Assembly (NCBI RefSeq): GCF_014647795.1
Contig: NZ_BMPW01000034.1
Location: 1 to 64,000, forward strand
DNA length: 64,000 nucleotides
Reading direction: 5' to 3'
DNA from: Actinoplanes campanulatus
GTDB taxonomy: Bacteria > Actinomycetota > Actinomycetes > Mycobacteriales > Micromonosporaceae
In this document: positions 39,015-48,176 of the stretch, one piece after another
Numbering within the stretch: the first letter of the stretch is position 1
Layout: each line of letters starts with the position of its first letter
Translations under genes and position numbers: made by a program
The notes under the pieces: generated by a model
Seen by the model: only the letters and a program-made list of their open reading frames with translations
The model's database searches: none
Told to the model about the DNA's origin: nothing

Positions 39015-41078
39015 GTGACGATTGAAGGTCCACCCACCGCCCGCCAGGTCCCGTCCGAGCGCACCTTCCACGGCGACACGGTCACCGACGAGTTCGCCTG
39101 GCTGACGGCCAAGGACGCCCCGGAGACCGTGGCCCTGCTGGAGGCGGAGAACGCCTGGACCGACCAGGCGACGGCGCACCTGGAGGACCTGCGCGGCACC
39201 GTCTTCCAGGAGATCCGGTCGCGCACCCAGGAGACCGACCTCTCGGTGCCGACCCGCAAGGGCGGTTTCTGGTATTACACGCGGACTCTCGAGGGCAAGC
39301 AGTACGGCATCCACTGCCGGATGCCGGTGCGCCCCGGCGAGACCGGTCCACCGGCCGGTGAGGACCGTCCCGGCGAGCAGGTTCTGCTGGACGGCAACGA
39401 GCTGGCCGAGGGGAAGGACTTCTTCGCGCTCGGCACGTACGACGTCAGCCCCGACGGGACGTGGCTGGCCTACTCCACCGACTTCGCCGGTGACGAGCGG
39501 TTCACGCTGCGGGTGAAAAACCTGAGGACCGGCGAGGTGCTGGCCGACGAGATCACCGACGCGTTCTACGGCAGCGCCTGGTCGGCGGACGGCGGCGAGC
39601 TGTTCTACATCACCGTCGACGAGGCCTGGCGGCCGAACCGGGTGTGGCGGCACACCATCGGCACGACCGAGGACACCCTGGTCTTCGAGGAGACGGACGA
39701 GCGGTTCTGGGTCGGCGTCGAGCTGACCCGCAGCGAGAACTTCATCGTCATCGACACCCAGAGCAAAATCACTTCAGAGGTACGGGTGATCCCGGCCGAC
39801 CGCCCGACCGCCGAACCGGTCGTGATCGCCGAGCGGCGGCAGGGCGTGGAGTACTCGATCGAGCACCACGGCCACCGGTTCCTGATCCTGCACAATCACG
39901 AGGCCGAGGACTTCGCACTGGCCAGCACCTCGGTGGACAACCCGGGCGAGTGGGTGGAGCTGATCCCGCACCAGCCCGGCACCCGGCTGGAGTCGGTGGA
40001 CGCGTTCACCCGGCACATCGTCATCTCGCTGCGCCGCGACGGGCTGACCGGCCTGCGGGTGATCGCGGACGGCAGCACCGCGGCGTACGACATGGAGTTC
40101 CCCGAGCCGCTGTACAGCGTGGGCCTGTCCGGCAACCCGGAGTACGACACGTCGTCGGTGCGGATCTCGTACACCTCGCTGGTCACCCCCGAGTCGGTGT
40201 ACGACGTCGACCTGGTCACCCGGGCCATGACGCTGCTCAAGCGGAAGCCGGTGCTGGGCGGTTACGACCCGGCCGACTACGAGCAGTTCCGGGAGTGGGC
40301 GACGGCCGCCGACGGCACCCGCGTCCCCATCTCGATCGTGGCCCGCAAGGGGACCGAGCGGGACGGATCGGCGCCCACGCTGCTCTACGGCTACGGATCG
40401 TACGAGCACTCGATCGACCCGTACTTCTCCATTCCCCGCCTGTCCCTGCTGGACCGCGGGGTGGTCTTCGCGATCGCCCACGTGCGCGGTGGCGGCGAGA
40501 TGGGCCGGCAGTGGTATGAGCAGGGCAAGATGCTCGCCAAGAAGAACACCTTCACCGACTTCGTGGCGGCCGCCGAGGCCCTGGTCCGCAGCCGGTGGAC
40601 GACATCGGCCCGGCTGGTGGCCCGCGGCGGCTCGGCCGGCGGCCTGCTGATGGGCGCGGTCGCCAACCTGGCCCCGGAGGCGTTCGCCGGAATCCTGGCC
40701 GAGGTGCCGTTCGTGGACCCACTCACCACGATCCTCGACCCGTCGCTGCCGCTCACCGTCACCGAGTGGGAGGAGTGGGGCAACCCGCTCGAATCGGCTG
40801 AGGTGTATGCGTACATGAAGTCCTACAGCCCGTATGAGAACGTCATCAAGCAGTCGTACCCCCGGATCCTGGCGGTGACCAGCCTCAACGACACCCGCGT
40901 GCTGTACCACGAGCCGGCCAAGTGGGTCTCCCGGCTGCGCTCGGTCGCTCCCGAGGGCGACTACCTGCTCAAGACCGAGATGGGCGCCGGCCACGCCGGC
41001 CCGAGCGGCCGCTACGACTCCTGGAAGGAGGAGGCCTTCAACCTGGCCTGGATCCTCGACGTGGTCGGCGCGGCCTGA
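39015..41078 (+). CDS. ptrB: Oligopeptidase B (S9A prolyl oligopeptidase family)
   Basis: 687 aa serine peptidase that cuts small peptides after Arg/Lys. N-terminal β-propeller (about 80-400), then an α/β-hydrolase domain with nucleophile Ser in RGGSAGGLLMG, Asp in TSLNDTRVLYHEPAKW and His in GAGHAGPSGRYDSW; LYGYGSYEHSIDPYFSIPRLSLLDRG is diagnostic. The GTG start has no Shine-Dalgarno; TAACGT seven bases upstream suggests a leaderless mRNA. Divergent from the FAD gene. Confidence 0.92.
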   Translation: MTIEGPPTARQVPSERTFHGDTVTDEFAWLTAKDAPETVALLEAENAWTDQATAHLEDLRGTVFQEIRSRTQETDLSVPTRKGGFWYYTRTLEGKQYGIHCRMPVRPGETGPPAGEDRPGEQVLLDGNELAEGKDFFALGTYDVSPDGTWLAYSTDFAGDERFTLRVKNLRTGEVLADEITDAFYGSAWSADGGELFYITVDEAWRPNRVWRHTIGTTEDTLVFEETDERFWVGVELTRSENFIVIDTQSKITSEVRVIPADRPTAEPVVIAERRQGVEYSIEHHGHRFLILHNHEAEDFALASTSVDNPGEWVELIPHQPGTRLESVDAFTRHIVISLRRDGLTGLRVIADGSTAAYDMEFPEPLYSVGLSGNPEYDTSSVRISYTSLVTPESVYDVDLVTRAMTLLKRKPVLGGYDPADYEQFREWATAADGTRVPISIVARKGTERDGSAPTLLYGYGSYEHSIDPYFSIPRLSLLDRGVVFAIAHVRGGGEMGRQWYEQGKMLAKKNTFTDFVAAAEALVRSRWTTSARLVARGGSAGGLLMGAVANLAPEAFAGILAEVPFVDPLTTILDPSLPLTVTEWEEWGNPLESAEVYAYMKSYSPYENVIKQSYPRILAVTSLNDTRVLYHEPAKWVSRLRSVAPEGDYLLKTEMGAGHAGPSGRYDSWKEEAFNLAWILDVVGAA

Positions 41079-41083
41079 CATCC

Positions 41084-41117
41084 ATTCAGGGGTACGGGCG
41101 CGCCCGTACCCCTGAAT
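41084..41117 (+). terminator. Perfect 34-bp palindrome, terminator of ptrB
   Basis: ATTCAGGGGTACGGGCG followed directly by its exact complement. Starts six bases after the ptrB stop. Its right edge also marks the point where coding-like sequence of the next gene begins. Confidence 0.8.
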
Positions 41118-41142
41118 TCTGGACGGCGCCCGGTGGAGCCAG

Positions 41143-43884
41143 GTGTCCGCAGCGGGCGGCGACAGCGTCCGGCTCTCCGGGGACCTGACGGAACACGCCG
41201 TGGCCGGCACCATCACGGTGCTGGATCTGAGCACCCGGTCCTGGTCGCACCCGGCCCTGCCGGCCGGCGACACGATCCTGAACCTCTTCGGCGACACTCT
41301 GCTGGTCCGGCCGGCTGGGGCGACCGCGACGCTGGAGCTTCGGAGAGCGGCCGAGGACGGCACATGGCGCACGGTGCCGATGTCGGGTCTGCCGGACGGC
41401 GCGATCCCGGTCAGCCGGGCTCCCTGGGGGGTCGACGCGACCGGCGCGGAGATCACCTTCCGGCTTCCGGCGGGCGGCGTCGGTCATGGCCTTCTCGATC
41501 TGCGTACCGGGCGGGTCTCCCCGATCCCGGCGGTGCCGGGCATCGTCCAGACCTTCCTCTCGGAGACCCATGTCGGGTACCGGGTCAGCGGTGCGGTGCT
41601 CACCTTCGCCCGGTCGGCGATCGTCGACGGCACCGCGACCACCCCGGTCACCATCCCGATCCCGGCGCAGAACGTGCCGACCGCCGGCACCTTCCTGGTC
41701 GGCGGCGACGTCCTGATCCGGCCGACCGTTTCCGGCGCCGTCCCCGCGCCGGTGACGCGCTACGCGGCGGACACGGCGCCGCGGCAGGTCCTGGCCGATA
41801 GCCAGACTCCCGACTTCTACTCCGCCACCTGGAGCGGGGCCGGTGTCCTGATGGTCGGCGGCGCCGGACCACGGGACTGGGCGGTACACCGATTCACCGC
41901 GGCCGCGTCGGGGCCGGTCCTCCCGGTCGCCCGGCCGGCCGTCAGCGCCGGCCTCACCCTCAGCCGTGGAACGGTCCGGCAGGTCACCGCGGTCGGCCGG
42001 TTCGCCGAGACCCCACGGTTCGACCTCACCAGTCACTCGATGCTCACCGGCTCCAGCCAGACGACCTCCCTGACCGGCGCGCACGCCTGCGTCGAGGACA
42101 CCGCCTGCATACGGACCGTGGACGGCAGCGCCCACGGCACCGCCTACCTCACCGGTGGCGCCGCCTCGACCGTCGTCCGGTACCAGGATCAAGTGAACTC
42201 CAGCAAGCCGTCGGTCCTGCTGGAAGCGGGCGGCGGCACGATCGTCGACGCCTCTTACGGCTGGACCGTCGTCAACACGACGACGCCGGCCCGGCAGTAC
42301 ATCTTCGCGCCCGGCGCCTCGACCCGGCCCTCCTTTCGCGCGGTCACCGGCGCCGCGCTCTGGCAGGACACCCTGTGGACGGCCACACCCGGCCGCCTGG
42401 AGCCGAAGAACCTGGTCACGAACGCCGCCGGAACCGCGGTGAGCACCGGATCGCCCTGTACCGCCACCGAGGTCCAGGCCACCCACCGCTACCTCTACTG
42501 GGCGTGCGGCACGGACGGGCCGGCCGGCGTCCACGACCTGGCCCGCAAGGTGACGATCCCGGTGCCCGCGGACCGGTACCTGCTCGGCGACGGGTTCCTG
42601 GCCCGGCACGACGCCGGCACCGGAGACCTGCTGCGCTACGACCTGACCGGCGGCTCCCTCGGTGACCCGGCGGTGCTCGGCACGTTCGCCCGGGGCCCGG
42701 TGCCGGACGACCGGAACATCGGCTGGGCGGTCGACCGGTACAGCGGCCACGTCGCATACGCGGACAGCGCTCACGCCGTACACGTGGTCGATCCGGGGGT
42801 GGCCCGGTCAGCTCCGGTCGGGACCCACAACAACCACAGCTGGTTGTTGGAGTTCGGCAGCGGGCGGTCTCTGCCGATCTTCGCCCTGAACCGGCCGGTT
42901 TCGGCGTGGAAGGTGACCATCACGCAGCTCGGCACGGGTGCCGTGGTGGCCACCCGTACCGGCGGCTCCGCCGTCAGCAACGTCGTCTTCGACTGGGACG
43001 GCCTGCTCCCGAATCGGAAGCGTGCGGTCAGCGGCGTCTACCTGGCCACGCTCACGGCCACGGCCGACGGGCGTACGGTAACCGCAGGCTCGGCGCGGTT
43101 CAGCCTGTGGGGCGGCGCCCCGAAGCTGCACAGCTACGAGCGCGGGGGCGAATCCGCGATCCTCGGGGTGAAGAAGTCGGGCGAGGGGCACTGGCTGATC
43201 GACCAGGTCGGCCGGGACGCTCTCTGGGACAACGGCTACACCGAGCACTGGACCGGGGTCTCCGCGATCGTCCCGTTCGGTGACGTGAACCAGGACTACA
43301 ACAACGATCTCCTGGTCCGCCGCACCAACGGGACCCTCTACGCCCACCTCGGCATCGGCCAGTCACACTTCGGCGGCCGGCAGGCCGTCCGGATCGGCAC
43401 CGGCTGGAACCAGTACGACCTGCTGCTGACCTCCGGGGACCTGACCGGCGACGGGATCGCCGACCTGCTGGCCCGCAACCGCAAGACCGGCTACCTGTAC
43501 CGCTTCAACGGCACCGGCCGGAAGTCCTTCAGCCGGCCGGTACGGGTTCCGGGCTCGTACCGGACGTACGCCCGGCTGATCGGCCCCGGCGATCTCAACG
43601 GTGACGGGCGCGCCGATCTGCTGTCCATCGACCGGAAGGGCGTCCTCTACGTCCAGTTCGGCACCGGCGCGGGCGCGTTCGGGGCCCGGAAGAAGCTCGC
43701 TTCGGGCATGGGCGGCTACAACGCGGTGATCGGCGCGGGCGACCTCAACGAGGACGGCCGCAACGACCTGGTGGTCCGGGACCGGGCCGGGGTGCTCTAC
43801 CGCCACCTCGGCACAGGCCGGGGCACGTTCGGTGGCCGCCAGAAGATCGGCAGCGGCTACCAGCGTTTCGCCTACCTGTTCTGA
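41143..43884 (+). CDS. 5'-truncated β-propeller/FG-GAP repeat protein
   Basis: 913 residues from the first GTG, coding-like from 41116. Contains a β-propeller-like N-terminal half and, after about residue 690, FG-GAP-type repeats (GDVNQDYNNDLLVRRTNGTLY, GDLTGDGIADLLARNRKTGYLYRF, GDLNGDGRADLLSIDRKGVLYV, GDLNEDGRNDLVVRDRAGVLYRH), typical of secreted actinobacterial proteins. There is no signal peptide and no ribosome-binding site; an in-frame stop falls inside the ptrB palindrome. The 5' part with the signal seems lost, so this is probably a pseudogene. It overlaps the convergent regulator gene by 13 bases. Confidence 0.7.
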   Translation: MSAAGGDSVRLSGDLTEHAVAGTITVLDLSTRSWSHPALPAGDTILNLFGDTLLVRPAGATATLELRRAAEDGTWRTVPMSGLPDGAIPVSRAPWGVDATGAEITFRLPAGGVGHGLLDLRTGRVSPIPAVPGIVQTFLSETHVGYRVSGAVLTFARSAIVDGTATTPVTIPIPAQNVPTAGTFLVGGDVLIRPTVSGAVPAPVTRYAADTAPRQVLADSQTPDFYSATWSGAGVLMVGGAGPRDWAVHRFTAAASGPVLPVARPAVSAGLTLSRGTVRQVTAVGRFAETPRFDLTSHSMLTGSSQTTSLTGAHACVEDTACIRTVDGSAHGTAYLTGGAASTVVRYQDQVNSSKPSVLLEAGGGTIVDASYGWTVVNTTTPARQYIFAPGASTRPSFRAVTGAALWQDTLWTATPGRLEPKNLVTNAAGTAVSTGSPCTATEVQATHRYLYWACGTDGPAGVHDLARKVTIPVPADRYLLGDGFLARHDAGTGDLLRYDLTGGSLGDPAVLGTFARGPVPDDRNIGWAVDRYSGHVAYADSAHAVHVVDPGVARSAPVGTHNNHSWLLEFGSGRSLPIFALNRPVSAWKVTITQLGTGAVVATRTGGSAVSNVVFDWDGLLPNRKRAVSGVYLATLTATADGRTVTAGSARFSLWGGAPKLHSYERGGESAILGVKKSGEGHWLIDQVGRDALWDNGYTEHWTGVSAIVPFGDVNQDYNNDLLVRRTNGTLYAHLGIGQSHFGGRQAVRIGTGWNQYDLLLTSGDLTGDGIADLLARNRKTGYLYRFNGTGRKSFSRPVRVPGSYRTYARLIGPGDLNGDGRADLLSIDRKGVLYVQFGTGAGAFGARKKLASGMGGYNAVIGAGDLNEDGRNDLVVRDRAGVLYRHLGTGRGTFGGRQKIGSGYQRFAYLF

Positions 43885-45407
43885 CGGCGGACCGCGACGA
43901 CGGCGATGTCGTCCGCCTGCTCCTTGGCTCCGGTGAGCTGGGTGAGCAGGCGGCGGCAGAAGGCGCCGAGGTCCGGCTCGACCTCGGCGGCCGCGGCGGC
44001 CAGCGCCCCCAGGCCCTCGTCGATGTCGGCGTCGCGGCGTTCGATCAGGCCGTCGGTGTAGAGCACCAGCGTGCCGCCGGGCGGCAGGGTCAGCTCCAGT
44101 TCCTCCCGGCGGGGCGCGCCGATGCCGAGCAGCGGACCGCGCGGCTGGAGGAACTCGACCCGGCCGTCGATGTGCAGCAGCGGCGGCAGGTGCCCGGCGC
44201 CGGCCATCCGGATCCGGCCGGTCCCCGGTTCCAGGGTGAGTAGGCAGAGGGTGGCCGAGTCGGCCGGCAGCACGGTTCGCATGAACCGGTTGACCAGCTC
44301 CAGCACCGCCCCGGGGGAGTGCCCCTCGACGGCGTACGCCCGGACCGCGTGCCGGATCTCGGCCATCACCGTGGCGGCGTGCAGCGAGTGCCCGGCCACG
44401 TCACCGATCGCCACCAGCAGCCGGTCGTTCAGCACGGTCAGCTCGTAGAAGTCGCCGCCCACCTCGGTCTGCGCGCCGGCCGGCTCGTAGAGGACGCCCA
44501 GGTCCAGGCCGGGCACCTCGGGCAGTCGCGCCTGGAGGAGGCTGCGCTGGAGGGTGACCGCGATCCGGTGCTCCTCGTCGAAGGAGCGCTGCGCCTCGAC
44601 GGCGGCCGCGACCGCCTGGGAGAGCTGGCGGAGCACCGGCGAGCCGGCGGTCTGCGAGCTCCCCGGCGCGGCGACGTAGACCGGTGGCCGGTCGATACGC
44701 AGGCGGGCGGCGGCCACCGTGACCGTCTCACCGGGCGGCCACTCGGCCACCTCCCAGTCGCCCGGGTCGTCGGTGCGCAGCAGTGATCCGACGGCGACGC
44801 GGTGACCGGGGACGGCCCACCGGCGTACCGATGCGGGTTTGCCGACCGCGGCCAGGCTCTCGCCCTCGGAGGTCTCCGCCACCACCACGACCGGACCGCC
44901 GAAGATGTCGCAGGCGCCCTCGGCGGCGGCGGCCAGCAGGGCGGGCAGAGTGGGCGCCGAGTTGATCGCCAGGGTGGTCTCGGCGAGGCGGAGCGACCGT
45001 TCGGCGAGCAGTTCGGCACGCTGCCGGGCGCGGTAGTAGCGGAGCACAGCCTGCGCGGTGGCGATCAGCTCGTCCGGTTCGATCGGTTCGACCAGGTACG
45101 CGTCCGCGCCCCGGTTCAGTCCCTGGGTCCGGTCGTTGACGTCGACGGCGTGCGCGGACACGTGGATCACCGGCAGTACGCCGTACCGGTGATCGGTCTT
45201 GATCTTCTCGCAGACGTCGAAGCCGCTCATGTCCGGCAGTTTCACGTCCAGGACGACCAGGTCGACCTCGACCTCGAGCAGACGGGTCAGGGCCTCGCCG
45301 CCGGTCTCCGCCTCGAGCACCGTGAACCCGGCCCGGGTGAGCCAGCTGACCAGCAGGTAGCGCTTGGTCGCGCTATCGTCGACGACGAGAACCGTGGCAG
45401 CGATCAT
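43872..45407 (-). CDS. Response regulator fused to SpoIIE-type phosphatase (RsbU/RssB-like)
   Basis: 511 aa. Receiver domain (VLVVDDSATKRYLLV, phospho-Asp in LVVLDVKLPDMSGFD, Lys replaced in AYLVEPIEPDE where most receivers have K-P), a GAF-like middle (about 140-270), and a PP2C domain (about 290-505) with EVGGDFYEL, GDVAGHSLHAAT and LYTDGLIERR. The receiver should gate dephosphorylation of a STAS antagonist. Last gene of the stressosome operon; ATG overlaps the upstream kinase stop (ATGA), so that kinase is its likely partner. The missing switch Lys (Glu-Pro) is unusual. Confidence 0.88.
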   Translation of the reverse strand: MIAATVLVVDDSATKRYLLVSWLTRAGFTVLEAETGGEALTRLLEVEVDLVVLDVKLPDMSGFDVCEKIKTDHRYGVLPVIHVSAHAVDVNDRTQGLNRGADAYLVEPIEPDELIATAQAVLRYYRARQRAELLAERSLRLAETTLAINSAPTLPALLAAAAEGACDIFGGPVVVVAETSEGESLAAVGKPASVRRWAVPGHRVAVGSLLRTDDPGDWEVAEWPPGETVTVAAARLRIDRPPVYVAAPGSSQTAGSPVLRQLSQAVAAAVEAQRSFDEEHRIAVTLQRSLLQARLPEVPGLDLGVLYEPAGAQTEVGGDFYELTVLNDRLLVAIGDVAGHSLHAATVMAEIRHAVRAYAVEGHSPGAVLELVNRFMRTVLPADSATLCLLTLEPGTGRIRMAGAGHLPPLLHIDGRVEFLQPRGPLLGIGAPRREELELTLPPGGTLVLYTDGLIERRDADIDEGLGALAAAAAEVEPDLGAFCRRLLTQLTGAKEQADDIAVVAVRRQNR

Positions 45408-46747
45408 GACGCGGTCGGCAGCCGGAGGGTGAACACGCTGCCCGTGCCCGGGGTGGAGTCGACCCGCAGGCCGCCGCCGAGGATGCCGGCCAGCCGCCGG
45501 GCGTAGGGCAGGCCCAGGCCGGTGCCCTTGCCGCTCACCGGTTTGCTGCCGGGCACCTGGTAGAACTCCTCGAAGATGCGTTCGTGCAGCTCAGGCGGGA
45601 TGCCGGTGCCAGTGTCGGCGACGACGAACTCGATGTCCGAGCCGGCCGGGGCGACGCTGAGCCGCACCGATCCGGACTCGGTGAACTTGAGCGCGTTGGT
45701 AAGCAGGTTGCGCAGCACCTGGGCGAGCAGCACCTCGTCGGAGCGCAATGCCGGCACGGCCGGCTCCTCGACCACGAAGTCGACCTCGGGCCGGGTGGCG
45801 AGCGGCCGCAACGTGCCGCGCAGCTGCCCGAACATCGCCTTGAGATCCACCTCGGACCAGTGCGGCTCGATCCGGCCGGCCTCCGCCTTCGCCAGATCGA
45901 GCAGGCCGTTGACCAGGGTCAGCAGATCGCTGGCCGAGGTACGGATCAGGTCCACCTGACGGTGCTGCTCCCCGGTGAGCTCGTCCGAGCCGGAGTCGGT
46001 GAGCAGCCGGCCCAGGCCGATGATCGCGGTGACCGGGGCGCGCAGCTCGTGGCTCACGTTGGCCAGGAAGCGGCTCTTCGCCTCGCTGGCGGCCCGCAGT
46101 TGCGCCGACTTCTCGTCGAGTTCGGCGTAGAGGGCGACGACCCCGCGGTTGGTCTCCTCCAGCTCCTGGGAGAGCTGGTTGTAGAGGGCCATCACGCCGC
46201 GGTTGGTCTCCTCCAGCTCGGCGTTGAGCCGGGCCAGGTCGTCGCGTTGCGCACGCACCTCGTCGAGGGCGGCGATGAGCTGCTGATTCTGTACGGCCAG
46301 CTCGTCCAGGGGGGTGCCGGGAACGTGCTGGGACAGCCCGGCGCGTATCTCGCTCATACGCTCGGGCGTCAGCAGGGGAGCGCCCGGCGGCAACCGCCGG
46401 GACATCCGGACGACCGTCTCGCTCTCACCCTCGTCCACCTCCAACGTGTCGACCAGCCGGCCGATCTGCTGCAACTGCCCGGCGACCCGGACCGCCGCAC
46501 CGGCGCCCGGATGTGCCATCGTCACCAGCAGCGAAGGTACCCCGATCGCCGGAACGGTGAACGTCACCTCGGCGTGCAGGCCCACGGCGAGCAGCACCCG
46601 GGCCACCTCACTGAGGGCGGTGGCCACCCGGGTCTGGTCCTGGGACTCCAGCCCGACCGTCCGGGCCACCTCCCGGCCCAGTTGCCGTACCACGAAGATG
46701 TCCTGCTCGACCCGCAGGCGCATGCGCATCAGCGGCTCGGAAGTCAT
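45404..46747 (-). CDS. Histidine kinase with degenerate RsbT-like N-terminus
   Basis: 447 aa, soluble. Residues 1-115 align with RsbT (VEQDIFVVRQLGREVARTVGLESQDQTRVATALSEVARVLL) but lack the N-box Asn and both glycine boxes, so this copy should not bind ATP. A coiled-coil linker contains two tandem 18-residue copies of ELEETNRGVxALY. Then HisKA (SHELRAPVTAIIGLGRLL) and HATPase (GKGTGLGLPYARRLAGILGG). The RsbT-like part could dock on the stressosome (inference). Four-base overlaps with both neighbours. Confidence 0.88.
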   Translation of the reverse strand: MTSEPLMRMRLRVEQDIFVVRQLGREVARTVGLESQDQTRVATALSEVARVLLAVGLHAEVTFTVPAIGVPSLLVTMAHPGAGAAVRVAGQLQQIGRLVDTLEVDEGESETVVRMSRRLPPGAPLLTPERMSEIRAGLSQHVPGTPLDELAVQNQQLIAALDEVRAQRDDLARLNAELEETNRGVMALYNQLSQELEETNRGVVALYAELDEKSAQLRAASEAKSRFLANVSHELRAPVTAIIGLGRLLTDSGSDELTGEQHRQVDLIRTSASDLLTLVNGLLDLAKAEAGRIEPHWSEVDLKAMFGQLRGTLRPLATRPEVDFVVEEPAVPALRSDEVLLAQVLRNLLTNALKFTESGSVRLSVAPAGSDIEFVVADTGTGIPPELHERIFEEFYQVPGSKPVSGKGTGLGLPYARRLAGILGGGLRVDSTPGTGSVFTLRLPTAS

Positions 46748-47775
46748 GGGAGTCGCGCCACCAGTACGCCGGCATCGTCCCGCCGGACCCCGGCGTCCCG
46801 CAACACGGTCGCCGCGATCACCTCGGGGGTGTGGGTCAGCAGGCCCGGGTAGTCGGCGGCGTTCCAGCGGTCGACCACGCCGTCGGTGTGCATCAGCACG
46901 ACCGCGCCGGGGGCGAGCGGGTAGTCGAACTCCCGCACCTGGCGGCGCTGATGCCCGGCGATGCCCGGCATCGAGACCATGCCGCGCCGGCCGCCGTCCG
47001 GCGCCAGCACGGTGCCGGAGATGTTGCCGAGGCCCGCGTAACGGACCACCCCGGCCGACGGGTCCGGCTCGGCGACGGCGAGCGCGGCGCCGCGGGTGTG
47101 CCCGAGGCTACGGTGCAGCGCCTCCACCACCTGGGCGGGCGGCACGGCCGGCGCCTTCCGGAAGGCCCGGACCGCCTCGTGCGTGGCGGCCGCGGCCAGG
47201 CCACCGTGGCCGAGCCCGTCAGAGAGCAGCAGTTGCCGGCGGCCGTCGACCTCGCGGATCGCGTACCCGTCCCCGCTGACCGTTTGACCGGTGAGCGGCC
47301 GGGTCAGCCCCGCGGCCCAGTTCGGCTCCGGGAGCCCGTCCGGCCACACTTGGACGGCCAGCACGGTCCCCCGGCCCGGCACCGAGTGCAGGTCCCACCG
47401 GCTGGCCTGGCGCGAGATCGCACCGAGCCCTATCCCCAGGGTCCCGGCCGTGGAGTGCCCGTCGCCGATCGCCCGCGCCACGTCGGCCATCCCGGGGCCG
47501 CTGTCGACAACGATCAGCTCGACGCCGGCGTGTTCCGCGGTCCGCACCGTCCGCACCAGGACGGCGCCCTGGTCGGCGTGCTTGACCAGGTTGCCGGCCG
47601 CCTCGGCGGCGACGATGGCGAGATCGGCGACACGGTTCTCCGGCATGTCCAGGCTGGCGGCGAGACGCTCCGCGGCCCGGCGTACGGCCGAGGCCGTACC
47701 GGATTCCTCCACCCGGAACCAGACCCCCTCGTCGAGGAGCCCTTCGGGTACGGACGCCACCGTGCCTCCACTCAT
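46744..47775 (-). CDS. ATPase-PP2C fusion (RsbT/RsbX-like)
   Basis: 343 aa. The N-terminal half is an intact RsbW/RsbT-like ATPase (VAAEAAGNLVKHAD; DSGPGMADV; GTLGIGLGAISRQA). The C-terminal half is a compact PP2C with LLSDGLGHGGLAAAATHEAV and VLMHTDGVVDRW, like RsbX, which resets the stressosome by dephosphorylating RsbS/RsbR. Kinase and phosphatase in one chain would let the module switch and reset itself. Start at the ATGA overlap with rsbT; a longer frame is rejected. Confidence 0.85.
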   Translation of the reverse strand: MSGGTVASVPEGLLDEGVWFRVEESGTASAVRRAAERLAASLDMPENRVADLAIVAAEAAGNLVKHADQGAVLVRTVRTAEHAGVELIVVDSGPGMADVARAIGDGHSTAGTLGIGLGAISRQASRWDLHSVPGRGTVLAVQVWPDGLPEPNWAAGLTRPLTGQTVSGDGYAIREVDGRRQLLLSDGLGHGGLAAAATHEAVRAFRKAPAVPPAQVVEALHRSLGHTRGAALAVAEPDPSAGVVRYAGLGNISGTVLAPDGGRRGMVSMPGIAGHQRRQVREFDYPLAPGAVVLMHTDGVVDRWNAADYPGLLTHTPEVIAATVLRDAGVRRDDAGVLVARLP

Positions 47776-48176
47776 CGGCACCACTTGACGACCGTGATGG
47801 TAGTTCCCTTACCCGGCTCGGTATCGATCTCGAACTCGTCGACCAGCCGCCGGGCGCCGCTGAGCCCCAGACCGAGGCCGCCGCCGGTCGTGTACCCGTC
47901 GGTGAGCGCCAGATCCAGGTCGGCGATGCCGGGCCCCTGGTCGGCGAAGACGATCCTGATCCCGGCCCGCCGGTCGTTGTGCACCCGGCTCACCTCGGCC
48001 TCGCCGCCGCCACCGTAGACCAGGGTGTTGCGGGCCAGCTCACTCGCGGCCGTGACCAGCTTGGTCTGGTCCACCAGGGACAGCTTCACCGCCACCGCGA
48101 CGGTACGCACCAGCTGCCGGACCCGGACCACGTCCTGGTCGGTGACGACCGGTAGGCGCTGGACGTCGTCGTTCAC
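47772..48176 (-). CDS. rsbT: Stressosome kinase RsbT
   Basis: 134 aa GHKL ATPase: VVRVRQLVRTVAVAVKLSLVDQTKLVTAASELARNTLVYGGGG (N-box), FADQGPGIADL and GGGLGLGLSGARRLVDEF (G boxes) are strongly RsbT. It phosphorylates RsbR and RsbS STAS domains, is released from the stressosome and activates an RsbU-like phosphatase. Overlaps rsbS by four bases. Confidence 0.93.
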   Translation of the reverse strand: MNDDVQRLPVVTDQDVVRVRQLVRTVAVAVKLSLVDQTKLVTAASELARNTLVYGGGGEAEVSRVHNDRRAGIRIVFADQGPGIADLDLALTDGYTTGGGLGLGLSGARRLVDEFEIDTEPGKGTTITVVKWCR

